In this document: piece by piece, positions 48,761-60,800 of the stretch
Numbering within the stretch: the stretch's first letter is position 1
Layout of the letters: every line of letters starts with the position of its first letter
NCBI GenBank assembly: GCA_965153455.1
Contig: OZ234494.1
Span: 26,961,354 to 27,025,353, forward strand
Source: Sphagnum compactum
Lineage: Eukaryota > Bryophyta > Sphagnopsida > Sphagnales
Direction of reading: 5' to 3'
Length of the DNA: 64,000 nt
Notes under the pieces: generated by a model
The model's database searches: none
Told to the model about the DNA's origin: nothing
What the model saw: only the letters and a program-made list of their open reading frames with translations
Program-made: the position numbers and the translations under genes

Positions 48761-50329
48761 AAGTTTATCCCATGTTTTGTTACCCATCAACTTTTAAATC
48801 GAACCCCTTATTTCAAATTTTGGTTCCTAGTTTCTCTTACTTTATGAATAACCATTTACTAGGTATCAAACTAGGGATAAGAGGAAGATACAAGATGAAA
48901 CTTGGACTAATTTTATGAACTTTTTTATTATGTAAACTTCCTTTTGGACAAGTAGAAGTTGTGGAGAAAGGAGGTCGGCGAAAGAAATAAGTTTTTGAAT
49001 TAATTATGTGAACTTGAACTTAGAACCTTCCAACTAGGATCCTAATTTCACTTTCATAAAGTGGGAGATTGAGTTTGTTTGAAAATCTTGTTTAATTACT
49101 AATTACTAATTTTTTTTAAAAATCTTGTTTTTCTCAAAATTATTGATGGTGCTTTTATTTTTTTACAATGAGGATAGAGAGCCTGTGGTGATGCAGATAC
49201 TTGCTCACTTTCTAATTTCCTTGAACAACTAGTGACACAATCAAGAGGCATTTGAAGGAATGAAGAACGCCCAAAAACAAGGTGAGTTTGAGGATAACTT
49301 TTAAAATAGCAACAATGGTGCAAGTTTTTATCAATAAAATCCAAAGACCTAGATTTGTGTTTCCTTTGATTTCTTACCATTTTGAATATTTCCATTACAG
49401 AGAAATCATTGTATGCAAGTCAAAGAGTGAAAAAATAATATCGCAAAAGTTTTCAAAAAAACAGTTTATGGTTTTTTTTGTCATAGTAACCTATTCTCAC
49501 AACCTTTTTTTGTGTCAGATCCCATGAGCAAAGTGTGCTAGATGCTCTACCCATGGTTAGAGCAAGGGATGACAGTAAATCAGGTGCAGCCTTGATTGCA
49601 GGCAGTACAAAAGTAGTGTTTGCTTTCTTCTTCTTTTCCTGCACTGCCCGAAAAAGATGTGTCTATCATTGGTGACTACACACATCTTGGTACCCTTAGG
49701 GTAGGTGTGATGTACCTTTCAAGATAATGCACAATATGTGCCCATTGCGAGCTCAAAACGTGTATAGCACAAACGCAAAGTGTGTGTTAGGGCGCAGTGG
49801 AATCATGAATCTATTTTGAGAAGAAGATATATCGAGCCAAGTGCAAACGAGGAAAAGAACAGCAGACACACTTTTTTACTGCCTCCAGTAAAGACCTGCT
49901 CCTAAGTTTTAAGGAGAAGAAGAAGATAAGGAGGGCTCGAGTGAACCAGTAGCCACCAATGCACTAGTTGAGTCCTCAACCGTTGAAGTTGTTTTGGGGA
50001 TGAACCAAAAACACATCCTCCCCTGCCCAAAGTTATTGGTTTTTTCAGCCTCTTCTTTGCCCCAAAATTTTTCCCTCCTACCTACCTCCTTCCCATCTAC
50101 CTCCCCTAATTTTGCGCTCACTCCATCGCCAGAGCTTGGGAGCTGTTGGAGCGGGAGCATAGCCACGACAACGCACTTGAAGCAGGCCCACGAACTCCAT
50201 CGTTAGAGCTTTGATCATCAGAGCTCTGAAGTGCCTGAAGCAAGACCCAAGCAGGAAGTTGAAAGTAAGCTCCTTCCCTTAAGCCTTTCTCTTTGCAATT
50301 TGGTTGCATTGAAGAAAGCGACGACAACT
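48761..50329. other. Intergenic DNA, no gene recognised
   Basis: Overlapping short frames around 49.9-50.2 kb (Pro/Ser-rich on plus, Glu/Lys-rich on minus) look like base-composition effects. Nothing with a domain was found. Confidence 0.4.
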
Positions 50330-50760
50330 TGGTTGTTGTCACCTTCTTGTTTATTCATTTGTTGCAGCAAAGAAGGCAACAACAATAAAGCTACCATTGC
50401 CTTCTATTTTAGTTTTGCTGCAACAATGAAGGCGATGGCAGCTCACCTTTTGTTTTCGTTTTGCTATAGTGAAGAACGCGACGGCAGCTTCTATTTTGGT
50501 CTTGCTGCAACAAAAAAAATAAATCTTTTATTTTGGTTTTGCTGCAACAAAGAAGGTGATGGCAGTGAGTTGTTGTCTTCTTCTATGGTTTTGTTGTAAC
50601 GAAGAAGAAAAAGATGACAACTTCTGTCATTTTGTTCGATGGCTTTGCTTAAAACAAATGGCGACATGTGCCCTTTTTGGTGCTTTTATTGCGAAGAAGG
50701 TGACGACAGCAATGTCGTTGCCTTCCTCTATGGTGGTGGTGTTGTGAAGAAGGTGATGGC
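50330..50760. repeat. Diverged minisatellite around GCTGCAACAAAGAAGG
   Basis: Units of roughly 55-65 bp repeat TTTTGCTGCAACAAAGAAGGTGATGGCAG with variants near 50362, 50415, 50475, 50505 and 50540, and weaker ones after. They give a Cys/Phe-rich plus-strand frame (50231-50599) that I regard as a repeat by-product. Confidence 0.5.
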
Positions 50761-50916
50761 AGAAGGTGGTTTTTTTTTTTTTTTTTTTTGGTCCTTTTGG
50801 TTTAGTTCATTAAAATTGACAATTAATAATGAAATGGTGGTTTTTTTTAATGTTGAAGGTTGTAATGGTTAGAGGAAGGAGATTGAAAAAAGGTGGTGGT
50901 GATTTGGAAGTTCACA

Positions 50917-51156
50917 AGCAAAATGTTGCTTCATCAAAATAGATAATTATTAAGCAAAATGTTGCTTCATCAAATCAGGCAATTATTGAGTAAAATGTTG
51001 TTGCATTAGATCAAGCAATTACTGAGCAAAATGTTGCTACATCAAATCAAGCAATTGCTGAGCAAAATGTTGCTGCATTAAATCAGCCAATTAGTGAGCA
51101 AAATGTTGCTCCATCAGAATTGAGACTTGAAGAGCAGGATGTTACTTCATCATAAA
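50917..51156 (+). pseudogene. Relic coding for 12-residue repeats (seven 36-bp units)
   Basis: AGCAAAATGTTGC or a variant starts at 50917, 50953, 50989, 51025, 51061, 51097 and 51133, exactly 36 bp apart, so each unit is 12 codons. The last units read EQNVATSNQAIA and EQNVAALNQPIS, ending EEQDVTSS-stop. Earlier units have stops (TAG in unit 1, TAA replacing the CAA glutamine in unit 3). Multiples of three and the conserved frame suggest a former protein-coding repeat. It may belong to the same element as the zinc-finger relic at 51689. Confidence 0.55.
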
Positions 51157-51688
51157 TGAGAATTGAAAATTGATGTATCAAACAATCTATGTGGATTAAA
51201 GTTGACAAGGATGACAGTTTGTAATATAGATTAAGGATTTCGATCGAAAAATGATGGGTTAAATTATCTTAAAATTTATGTACATTAGATTAAATGCAGA
51301 TTAAAGAAATTGTACAAGTTCTTTTAAATTTAATTATATCAGCACATTCCATCATTTGATGGAAAGTGCGGGATTTTTTTTGATAAAATCTTTTTATTGC
51401 AATACCTGAAAATAGTTAAAGTTTGCAGGAGTTGTATCTGATTGTGTGATTTTATGTTTTGCAATACATGCATCCTATTTTTTTGAACTACTTATGTGTA
51501 AGGTTTTAGGGTTAGGATTTTTTAATTACAAAGTAATGATTTACTTTTTGATTTTTTTGGTTTAAGTCCGGAACTTGAAATCGACTAGGTTTCTCAATCA
51601 CCGGCACCCCCTTGTCCACCTAATTTAGCTTGGAAAGGACAAAGAATGGACGAAGGTTGGGTCGAAATGGAAATGTAAGGTTAGCACT
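51157..51688. other. AT-rich spacer
   Basis: No gene seen; links the repeat relic and the zinc-finger relic. Confidence 0.4.
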
Positions 51689-52070
51689 TGCATTGTTGCA
51701 TATTGTGCCAAATGGTTGTTGACTAAGCATTTGAAGAAGGTGCATGGCTTAGTGGCAGAAAAGGCCAAACTTGGTAGGCCTTCAACTTCTGAAGGAAGTC
51801 CTCGACATCAAGACCATGCTAAAATGAATGTTCACATCTTGGGAAATGCCATGGCCGTGTAAAGGCGGAATGATCAAAAGGTTGTTAGTCGCACTAATCA
51901 TGCTCGTGCCAAAACACAACAGGAGTGGGATGAGCTAGTAATTGTTACAAATTAATGTCCACCATTCCCAAAACTAGCTTTGGTCAAATTAGCTTTAGAG
52001 CAACTGTTAGAGGTGTTAGGTCTCAATGCCTAGGGCGTGGGAAGTGTGCTTTGAGATGCAACATCACGGA
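51689..52070 (+). pseudogene. Zinc-finger ORF relic of a repeated element
   Basis: In a single frame: CIVAYCAKWLLTKHLKKVHG (cysteine pair then H-x4-H, C2H2-like), followed by AEKAKLGRPSTSEGSPRHQD, HAKMNVHILGNAMAV, a stop, RRNDQKVVSR...RAKTQQEWDELV, a stop, and PPFPKLALVKLALEQLLEVL. The frame is kept across three stops without indels, so decay is by point mutation; TAA after AMAV and TAG after GLNA replace what look like glutamine or similar codons. I take it as part of a mobile element common in this genome; the class is not determined. Confidence 0.5.
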
Positions 52071-52960
52071 TGGAAAAGGATGAAGATTTATAAAAGATGA
52101 TTCCATCCACCCGTTGTGTACATGCATGACGATTGAGGATGGCATGGGATGTCAAAAATTAGGATCAAAAGTCCAATAAAGCAAGTCAAACCGAATAGCT
52201 AAAAGATGTATTGGATTTTCATGAATCTAGAATGATTCATGGAAGGTAAGAAATAATAACAATCAATGTTTATTGGTTTTTTATAATTTTGTTTCATTCA
52301 AGGTGTGTTAAGGTTTAATTTGGTGGTTTTGGATGTTTACAGGGTTGAGGGAACAACAAAAGAAAAGTTTGTTGCAAATGAAGTTCAGGTTGATATGCAA
52401 CGTCGCCATTTCTACATTGTTCGTCATGCAACAAGGGCTGCAAATGCAACAACTGCTTACTAAGCTAAACACAAGATTGTAGATATTGATATGGTTTAGG
52501 TTTTTCACTTTATATAGTTCACTACGTTTTTTAAACCCTTTTAGTTTTTGGACTACCCAATATTTGAACTTTGGTCCTATGATATGTTATGGAAAACTTT
52601 TTTTTTCATTGGGTTCTTTAGCAATTTTTCATCCACCCATTTTGTACATCTTTTATTAATATAATATTTTTTTCTAATCACAGTTGTTTGATGGGTACAT
52701 GATTAATCATATATGTCTTCTTTGTCATAATTTTCTTAATACTTAAATGTAAGAATCAAACCTTAAATAGGTTCATATGAATAGGTAACATTAATTTGTC
52801 TAGGGTTTACAAAGATCAAAATGAACATTATGCGATACTTACATCTAATGTAATAAAACTCACATCACCTAAACATTTTTTAAACAATACACACATTTTA
52901 AACATATAATACCTACATCATTTTCTATCGTAAATTCCATAAGGCCATATTCAAATATGC
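52071..52960. other. Intergenic DNA, no gene recognised
   Basis: Fragments after the zinc-finger relic (around 52340-52460) may continue it, but the frame is lost. The rest is AT-rich. Confidence 0.35.
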
Positions 52961-53235
52961 AATATCCACATATGGGTCCCATAATAGTTGCTAGTTTTTT
53001 AAATTCATTGTAATACCCGCATATAGGATCCCATAATAGTCATTGGTTTTTTACATTCATTGCAATACTCGCATATAGGGTCCCACAATAGTTGCTGGTT
53101 TTTTACATTCATTATAATACCCCATATGGGTCCCATAATAGTTGTTAGTTTTTACATTCATTGCAATACCTGCATATAGGGTCCCATTATAGTCGCTAAT
53201 TTTTGATATTCATTGCAAAACCTGCATTTTGTCAT
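52961..53235. repeat. About 51-bp minisatellite, five units
   Basis: The word GGGTCCCATAATAG or a variant starts at 52974, 53026, 53078, 53128 and 53179 (spacings 52, 52, 50, 51). Each unit also has TTTTTACATTCATTGCAATACC and CATAT. GCAATACC words also fill the 53-bp array at 57115-57440 and recur singly up to 61.7 kb. Confidence 0.85.
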
Positions 53236-53699
53236 AAATTTAATTCAAAATAATAATTAATTTAGGTTTATAAAAAAACATATTTTGGGTACCTAAACCA
53301 CTTATTAATTATTTTGAAATGACGTTACATGTAGGTATTGTAATTAGGGTTGGGTCTTCACATAAGGTTTGCTTCAATCACCTATGCATTATTTCAGTAT
53401 GAACTTGCATGCAGGTATTGCATTCAAACCTTGGTCTTCATTCAAAAGCCCACCCAAATTACATATTGGGTATTTCAAAGCGACCTTACATGTGGGTATT
53501 GCATTTAAGGTTGCCCTTTCACTATAAATTTTACCTTAATCACATATGGGTTATTTTGAAATGAATTTGAATATAGCTATTGCATTTAAGGTTAAGGTTT
53601 CATATAATTTTGTAATATCCACACACGTACTTAGTTTCATCAATTACAAATTTTGCCTTAATTTTATTAATAATTAAATAAAATTTGTAACAAAACACA

Positions 53700-53970
53700 A
53701 AAGAAGGTATGTCTCTTACCATTTGTTAATATCTCCAAGTTGATTTCTTTCACTTTCTTTAAAAATATATATTGCATTATTTTGCATATAAATTCCCCCT
53801 AAAAAGCATCGTAGATTTATTTTATTTACTATAGATTTTTTTTCAAAACGTTAATTAATTTAAGGTTTCCCAAACTCTAAATTTGAATCATAATCCAATA
53901 GTATATACTTATAACAATTATATGAAAAAATGTGCTTTCTTTTCAATAAATTTTTTTAGTTTAAAATTAA
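53700..53970. repeat. Dispersed direct repeat, unit 1
   Basis: Shares AAGGTATGTCTCTTACC, TTTCCCAAACTCTAAA and CATAATCCAATAGTATATACTT with 62480-62790. Part of the theme is also at 56240-56420. All three copies have the same orientation and flank the Helitron 2 / MULE stretch. Confidence 0.55.
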
Positions 53971-55093
53971 TCTTATATATTAAAGCAAACATGGTGGTGT
54001 CTGTCTGTCTGTCTGTGGTGACAAACAGGGCAGGGCAGGGCGGCCAGGGCAGACACCCGCCCACTAGACGTGCTGGCGGCCCGCAGCAACAGCCCGTTGA
54101 TTTGTGGCCCCATTTGGACCAATCAGATGTTGTGTGAGAGGCGAATTCGTGCAGCGCCTGGGATTTGGGAGAGAAGCCAAAAAAAACAGCGCAGTATCTC
54201 GCACACACGCACGCACATACGCATGCACGTGCGGTTTCCTCATCCAATGCACTCTGTTCGCATGCGCATGGGGACCCACCCACAAATCCTCGCGAGCGGG
54301 AGGATTTCAGGCCGCGATCAGGATTTCTGGCCAAACGTGGTGTTTGTCTGTCTGTGTGTTCATTTCAGGTCTCAAGAAATGAAGGGTCTATCTGTTTAGG
54401 GACATGGAGACAGGAGGTATCGTCAGATGATGAGGAGACCTAGATTTGGTCTCGAAGGTATCGAAACCTGAAAATTTGCAATGGCAGCAGAGGAGGAGAT
54501 TCCAGGTCTCAAGAAATGAGGGGTCTGTCTGTGTTAGGGACATGGAGGCCAATCTATCGTCACATGACGAGGAGATTTTAGGTCTCGAAAATATCGGGAC
54601 CTGGGTTTGGAACTAGAAGAAAAAGCAATGGCAACAGATGACAAAATCCAGGTCTCAATAAACGAGGGATCTATGTTAGGGACACGGAGACTATGAAGTA
54701 GGGGATTTCAGGTCTCGAAAATATCAGGACCTTGATTTGGGACGTGAAAAAAGAAGCGAAGAAAGGAAGAGGAGGAGGGCATGGCAGGGAGAATGACGAG
54801 AGCCGCCATTTGTCTGTCTGTCTATGTGTTCGTCACAGACATTCGCGGATTGCGGCCAGGGCAGCCGCTGCGGGGGGCCGGGTGAGGTGCCACGGCCTTT
54901 TATACATCTAGTGTGGATGGGTGATGCAGTTTGGGGCCAAACGGTGCGCTCGGCGAGCCAGACGGGGGTGCACAGGGCACGATGGGCAGGCCAAACCGGC
55001 CTGGGCAGTGCGCACAGGACCTGCAAGGGCGCCTCAGGCCTCCAATACGTGGCAAACGTGGCTGGAGTGGCATAGCCACGGGTTACCTACTAG
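53971..55093 (+). mobile_element. Non-autonomous Helitron 2
   Basis: 5' end TCTTATATATTAAAGC then GGTGGTGTCTGTCTGTC, preceded by A (53970). 3' end CTAG (55090-55093) followed by T, so the insertion sits between A and T as Helitrons require. A perfect hairpin GTGGC-ATA-GCCAC (55067-55079) lies 10 bp before CTAG. Helitron 1 at 6182 shares both ends. The inside is GC-rich compared with its AT-rich surroundings and holds a tandem repeat; no replication initiator/helicase gene. The overlapping short frames at 53.9-54.4 and 54.7-55.1 kb are composition effects. Confidence 0.75.
54366..54745. repeat. Tandem repeat (about 140 bp) inside Helitron 2
   Basis: CAGGTCTCAAGAAATGA or a close variant starts at 54366, 54503 and 54649. 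Each unit continues with GGGTCTATCTG, TTAGGGACATGGAG, a GATGAGGAGA-like stretch and GGTCTCGAAAATATCGG. Three units of about 137-146 bp. Confidence 0.7.
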
Positions 55094-57114
55094 TATGTTA
55101 TAATAAGGAATAGACATTAAACTATCATAAATGCTTATTAGGCTTACATGGCCTAGGCTAGTAAACTACCTATATAATTAGTATGTTTACTTAATATGTT
55201 CAACCACCTTCAATACCTACATAGACCATCTAAGATATTAACCTAGAAGGCTTACATTAATGAATAAACTACACAATAGGCCTATATTACGTAGTTAGCC
55301 TATTTGGTAGTTAATTAAGTTACTTAACAAGTAGCTTACTAACCTATTACTCATGTTTAAGCTAAGTTGTTTAATTTGGTCAATGTCGACATTTGAGTGA
55401 ATTTGACAACCTTGGCAATGAACTTTTGTTGAAGCTAGTAATTTGTCAAGGCTACAGATTCTTTTTTATTTTTATGAACACTATTGTGTTTTTTGGATAA
55501 TCAAATCATGTTTCAGCTTCTAAATGTGTCAAAAACATTACACAACAATTTGGCCCTCACAAATCTTCAAAATTCACACACATTCTGGCATGGCTTCTAA
55601 GAACTTATGAACATTTTCATACCTAGCTATTAGTATTTTGGAATTTAAAAATTCTCATTAAAAACAAAGTTCATTAAAAATAATTGCAATATACATAACC
55701 ATAGGTTTATATATATATCAATTTTTATATTATTTTAAATTAATATGTATTGAAATTAATATAATTCCATAATATCATTATTTATATATAATGTGTTATA
55801 AATAACAATATATTTGGACCAATATTTAAACCAATATTATACATCATAAAAAATAAAGTTTAAATAATGACTTGTGTTATATATGTATAAAATATAAAAT
55901 ATTTTTGACCCATTATTTGATCATTTTAACCAAGAAATTATTTACTATATAAAATAAAATTTCGAATCAGACATAGGATTAATATATGGGAAAGATCATT
56001 TTTATAATTATGTGAAACAAAAAAAAATAAAATAAAAATTATATGCTTTAAGTTTTTTTTAACATAATTTAAAATATTATTAAATTAGAGACTTTACATT
56101 TTTTTTTTCTGAAATTAGTTTACAACTTAAAAAGGGAAAAAACATAAATATGAACATATTTGAAGAAATTTTAAGCTTGAACTTTTTATTTTTTGATCTC
56201 GACAAACTTTGTATTACATTTAAAGTTGAGTTTTCACATAAGGTTTACTTCTTACCTTTGTGTGATCTCTTCAACCTAATTTTTCCAATTTCTTTGAAGA
56301 AGATATAAAATGAAAATTTATTATTTCACATATGTCTAAACCCTAGAAGTTTCCCCCCAATTTAATCTAAAATATTTCTGATAATTAATGAATTATCAAC
56401 AAATTTTGTCATATAATTAAATAATTAATAGACTAGTATTTCGGATAATTTAAATGATTAATTATCAAGAATTAGATAATCATTTATTTATTTAAAATAA
56501 TTAACTAATCATTTGGTTTAACTTTATTTACTTGGATAATAAAAAGTTGGATTTAAAAATCAGATTAATTAATTTGACATTTGATTGATTAACTTACTTA
56601 TATATATTTTTTAATAAGTTATTGAAATCATTATTTAAGATAATTATTCCACGTTATAGATTGCAAGTTCAATTTTTCCATGAAAAATTCCTACACCAGA
56701 ATAAGTTTAATCACAATTGTCATTATACTATTTATTCCACAAACAATATAATTTTTTTTGAAATTCAATGGGACAAAGTAAGAATCATGGAACTCCTGAT
56801 CAACAACCCCAACCTCTATACACAGCTTTGTTAGCATACTATTTTGAAATTAACTAATTATTTTGGAGGGACCCAAGATGCGGGTATTGCATTTAGGGTA
56901 GGATTTTCATTTAAAGAGGCTTAAACCCCACATGCATAATTTTGGAGTGACCTTGAATGCAAGTATTGCATATAAGGTTGGGTTATTTCAAAATGATTTT
57001 GCATGTGGGTATTATGTTTAGGGCTAGGTCTTCACTTAAGGGTATCCAAACCATTTAAATGGGTTCTTTTGAAACGTGGGTATTGCATTTAGGGTTGATT
57101 CTTCATTTAAACTT
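55094..57114. other. AT-rich intergenic DNA with a second direct-repeat unit
   Basis: No gene. 55120-55380 has scattered TTAGGCTTAC/GTTTACTTA words. 56240-56420 repeats 62510-62690 closely (TTGTGTGATCTCT..CAACCTAATTTTT and GAAGAAGATATAAAATG). 56870-57110 carries GGGTATTGCATTTAGGGT words. Confidence 0.45.
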
Positions 57115-57440
57115 GCAATACCTAGACTTATATTTACCTTTACCAATTAGAATTTTGGGGTTTCGTTGCAATACCTACACCCATACTTTTCTTTACCAAC
57201 TAGAATTTTAGGGTTTTGTTGCAATACCTACACCCATACTTGCCTCTACCAACTGGAATTTTGAGGCTTCGTTGCAATACCTACACCCGTACTTGCCTCT
57301 ACCAACTAGAATTTTGGGGCTTCGTTGTAATACCTGAACCCGTACTTACCTTTACTAATTGGAATTTTGGGGCCTAATTATAATACTTGCACTTATACTT
57401 ACTTCTACCAACTGGGATTTTGGGGCCTAGTTACAATAGT
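57115..57440. repeat. 53-bp minisatellite, six units
   Basis: ACCAACTAGAATTTT or a variant begins at 57142, 57195, 57248, 57301, 57354 and 57407: exactly 53 bp each time. Units also share GGGGCTTCGTTGCAATACCTACACCC. Exact spacing with base changes only suggests slow decay after a burst of amplification. Confidence 0.9.
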
Positions 57441-57865
57441 TGCATTTAACATTAATATTATCATTATCCTTGTGTTTTTGCATTTCACACTTTTTTGTGC
57501 TTATTACTTAGAAACAATAATAACCTTTGTGCCATATTAGACTTCATGTGTGTGTTGAATACATGATGTTCCAAAAAATTGGGTTATGGTTTCCTCCATA
57601 CAAAATTGATTCTAAAACAAAAATTTTAGTGTTAATGGTAACAATCTTGATTAGTAATTGAGACATTTATTCATGACATCGTTTACTACGTACATTTGTG
57701 TGATTGAGCATTGTTTCATGCCAATCTTTGAACTATTTAACACTATTTCCCTATCCATTTTCTACGCAGTGTAACACTAATCTTGGGTGTGAAACTGCAT
57801 TTGCCTTTGTGAGGTGTATGTTACGAATATTACATGCCAATACGCTCATGTGTGAGGTGGCATGT

Positions 57866-60800
57866 TCACAAAGTGTCGCCTTCTTTACATTCATTTGTGA
57901 TCTTTTGCATTATAATGACCAATTGTGCAAGAGCCCTTTCCATTGGGGTTGATGAATTTATTGTGTCATTAGACCCTACAATGGCACCCATAGGGAGATC
58001 ATTTTGCTCCATGTTCATGAGCCCATCAAATTCCATGATCCTATCATCACTTTCAAGATGTTCATCTTCGTCATCATCATTGGACTCCATATCATCTGGA
58101 ATATGTCGTGGGTGCGTAAACATGTGACCCAACCTTCCACAATGTGATCCATACCATGTTCCACAGTAATGAATGATATCCTCTTAAGAAATGTTTGTGT
58201 TTACACATGTTCCCTCGCAATGCCCATTCACATGTGCAACAAAATATTTTAGTGAATAGGAATTTCATCGCATAAATAACATTGGGAAGACATTGGTTCT
58301 GTACGCCCCAAGTTCCATCACTCTCAAGAGTTGGTTGGTACACATGGGTGAGTGGAATAAAGGTTGCCTTTTCCACATTTTGTGTAATAATGGCCTCCAT
58401 AACCTTGTTTTTTATGAAACCTTTTTTTTAAAGAATTCCAATGTGTGCATGAAATGGCGTGCAATGGTTGTTGTTAATTGTCACACCAACAAGTCAATCC
58501 TACAGCCTTTAAGGCCTTTTGTGTCAAGAGCAAGCCAACGTGTCGCAACCCTAGCTTTGAGCTCGCAACCAAGGCAAAGGGGTTAAGAGGTTGCGAGTAA
58601 GAAAAAGCCGGGAGTCAAGGTAAGAGGAAGCCCGAGAATCAAGGCAAGAGGAAGCCCGGGAGTCACATCACATACTCCCGGAAGTGTTAGAAAGTGTGAG
58701 GGAGTATGAGGGAATGAACCCTCACACTCCCAAGGCAATTCCCACTTTGGGAGATGGAATCCTGGAGGATTCCCGAAATTTCAGAGAGTGTTTTCAGGGG
58801 CCAAAACTCAATGACTTGTGGCGTTCTTTATATCATTGGAAAGCTCTTGGAACCTAGATATCTAAAATGGGCTCGCATTGCTCATTTGGAAATCTGAAAC
58901 ACAAGTTATGGCCAAAAGAAGGGCCGGGAGTCAAATTGCCAGTTTGACTCCCGATCACAAAAAGTCAAGAATCGACCCGATTTACTTGGCTACAGGGGGC
59001 GTGCCACATACCTTTGGAAAGCTCTCGACGAGAGCTACAACTTTGCTTTATATCACATTGCGATCCGAGGTCTACTCGCAAAGTTATGGGGCTCCAAAGT
59101 TGCGGAAGTCCCAACCGGCGCAATTTCGGGACTCCCACTCGGGAGTCCCGGGAGAGAAAGCCATTTGGATGTAGGGTCCGTGGCCAGCCACAGAGAATAC
59201 TATAAGGGGGAAGGTGGTGACTTCCCCCAAGTCCAAGTCGTGGTGAGTCTTGTGTGTCTATGTTGCCCGTGGCTTGTCCTAGCACCAAAGGTGCTCCAAC
59301 TATGCACTAACCACTTTGTGTGGGTTGTGTGCAGGCTCGTGTGAGTGAGTGAAGCTTATCAACTCGTCCTAGTCCCATCCCGGAGCTCCAACACGCCCCT
59401 CTACCCCTCAAAATGTTGTGAGCTAGGGAGCGTGCCCCGACTCCTCCCTCTTCCGCTGTTTTCTACTTGGACTCACATTTGAGTTTTTCAAGGAGTCGGG
59501 AGTACGTCACAACGTCTCAATGCACCATTATATGATTCAATGCTCGCTTGGGTGTCTTGGTTGGAATGGGGCACTCTTCGAACACCCACCATTCATAATT
59601 TTACAAACATAAACATAATGCATAAGGATGAATGACATTATTACAAAAGAATTTTGAAATACTAAACCATGGTAAATATTATCATTTACCAAACTAATGG
59701 TAATAAGTCGAGAAATAATTTGTCCACGCATCACCAGGCTTATGTTTATGAAGGTTTTTTTTCATAACAACCCTCCCACGCTCTTTGAAATCATCAATTG
59801 TTTCTCCATGATTGATGGACATGTACATCACATCATGAAGGTCTTGGAGGATTCCACCTTGCACTTCCACATCTTTGATTTTTTCAGTACCACGTAAATG
59901 CCATGCTTTGAGAACATGCCAACAACAAAGGTAGATGGGAACCTTGTCCATACCTTATACAACCCTAATAAGGACACATATGCAATAAAATCTCCATGAA
60001 TGGATGGGGTTAGTACAATATAAAATGCATTTGAAGTAATCAATAATTTTATGAAAAAATCATAAAACATCTAAGGAAATAAATACAAAATGGGTACTAG
60101 GTATAGAACTAACCGTAATGCCTTTAATTCTTGAGGTGCATCATCAACGAGAAAACATGATGGTTTCCAATGTGGCATGTGTGATAACATCTTATCTTTT
60201 AATGGTTTCAACCATTTGATCAAATCCTGAACTGTTTGCCTACTTGTAATGATCCGGGCTAAAGGGACACTCATGCGATGATCATCAAACCGCATCAAGG
60301 TGAATAGATGGAATTTCATGTCATTTGTGCAAAATGTGGCATCCATAAAAATGGCACCACTGTGGCCATATGATAGCATGGACTCACATTGAGTTGGTGT
60401 TTGAATGCCTATGGTAATGGGACTTGAGTCCCGTTGATTTCACCAACATCTTGGAAAAAGAACACATCTTCCGGATGTTGGAGAGCCCAAGACTGAATTG
60501 AAATTGCAGGGTTGGTGTGTAAATGTCAACTCCCTTTCTTATGTTTCTGATCCAAATATGCAATATCTTGAAGCCGAATGAAATCATCTCGTGTCATGCT
60601 TTGACCCACATTCACACATTCCCACCAAATTGATTTATGCTTGTCATATATTTGTTCGGTCGTGTAACTTAAATTTAGTTGGCCCCATATGTGGTCCTTC
60701 AATGCTTGTGACATGCGTGGAGCATAACGAGATATACGAGAAATGGATTCGGATCATGCTCACCATGTGCGAATGACCCATCAGTTCGTGTGTGGGCCTT

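Noticed and set aside
53918-54443. Several overlapping frames up to 138 codons
   Set aside because: Composition effects of the GC-rich Helitron 2 interior; all frames are open on both strands and none has a domain.
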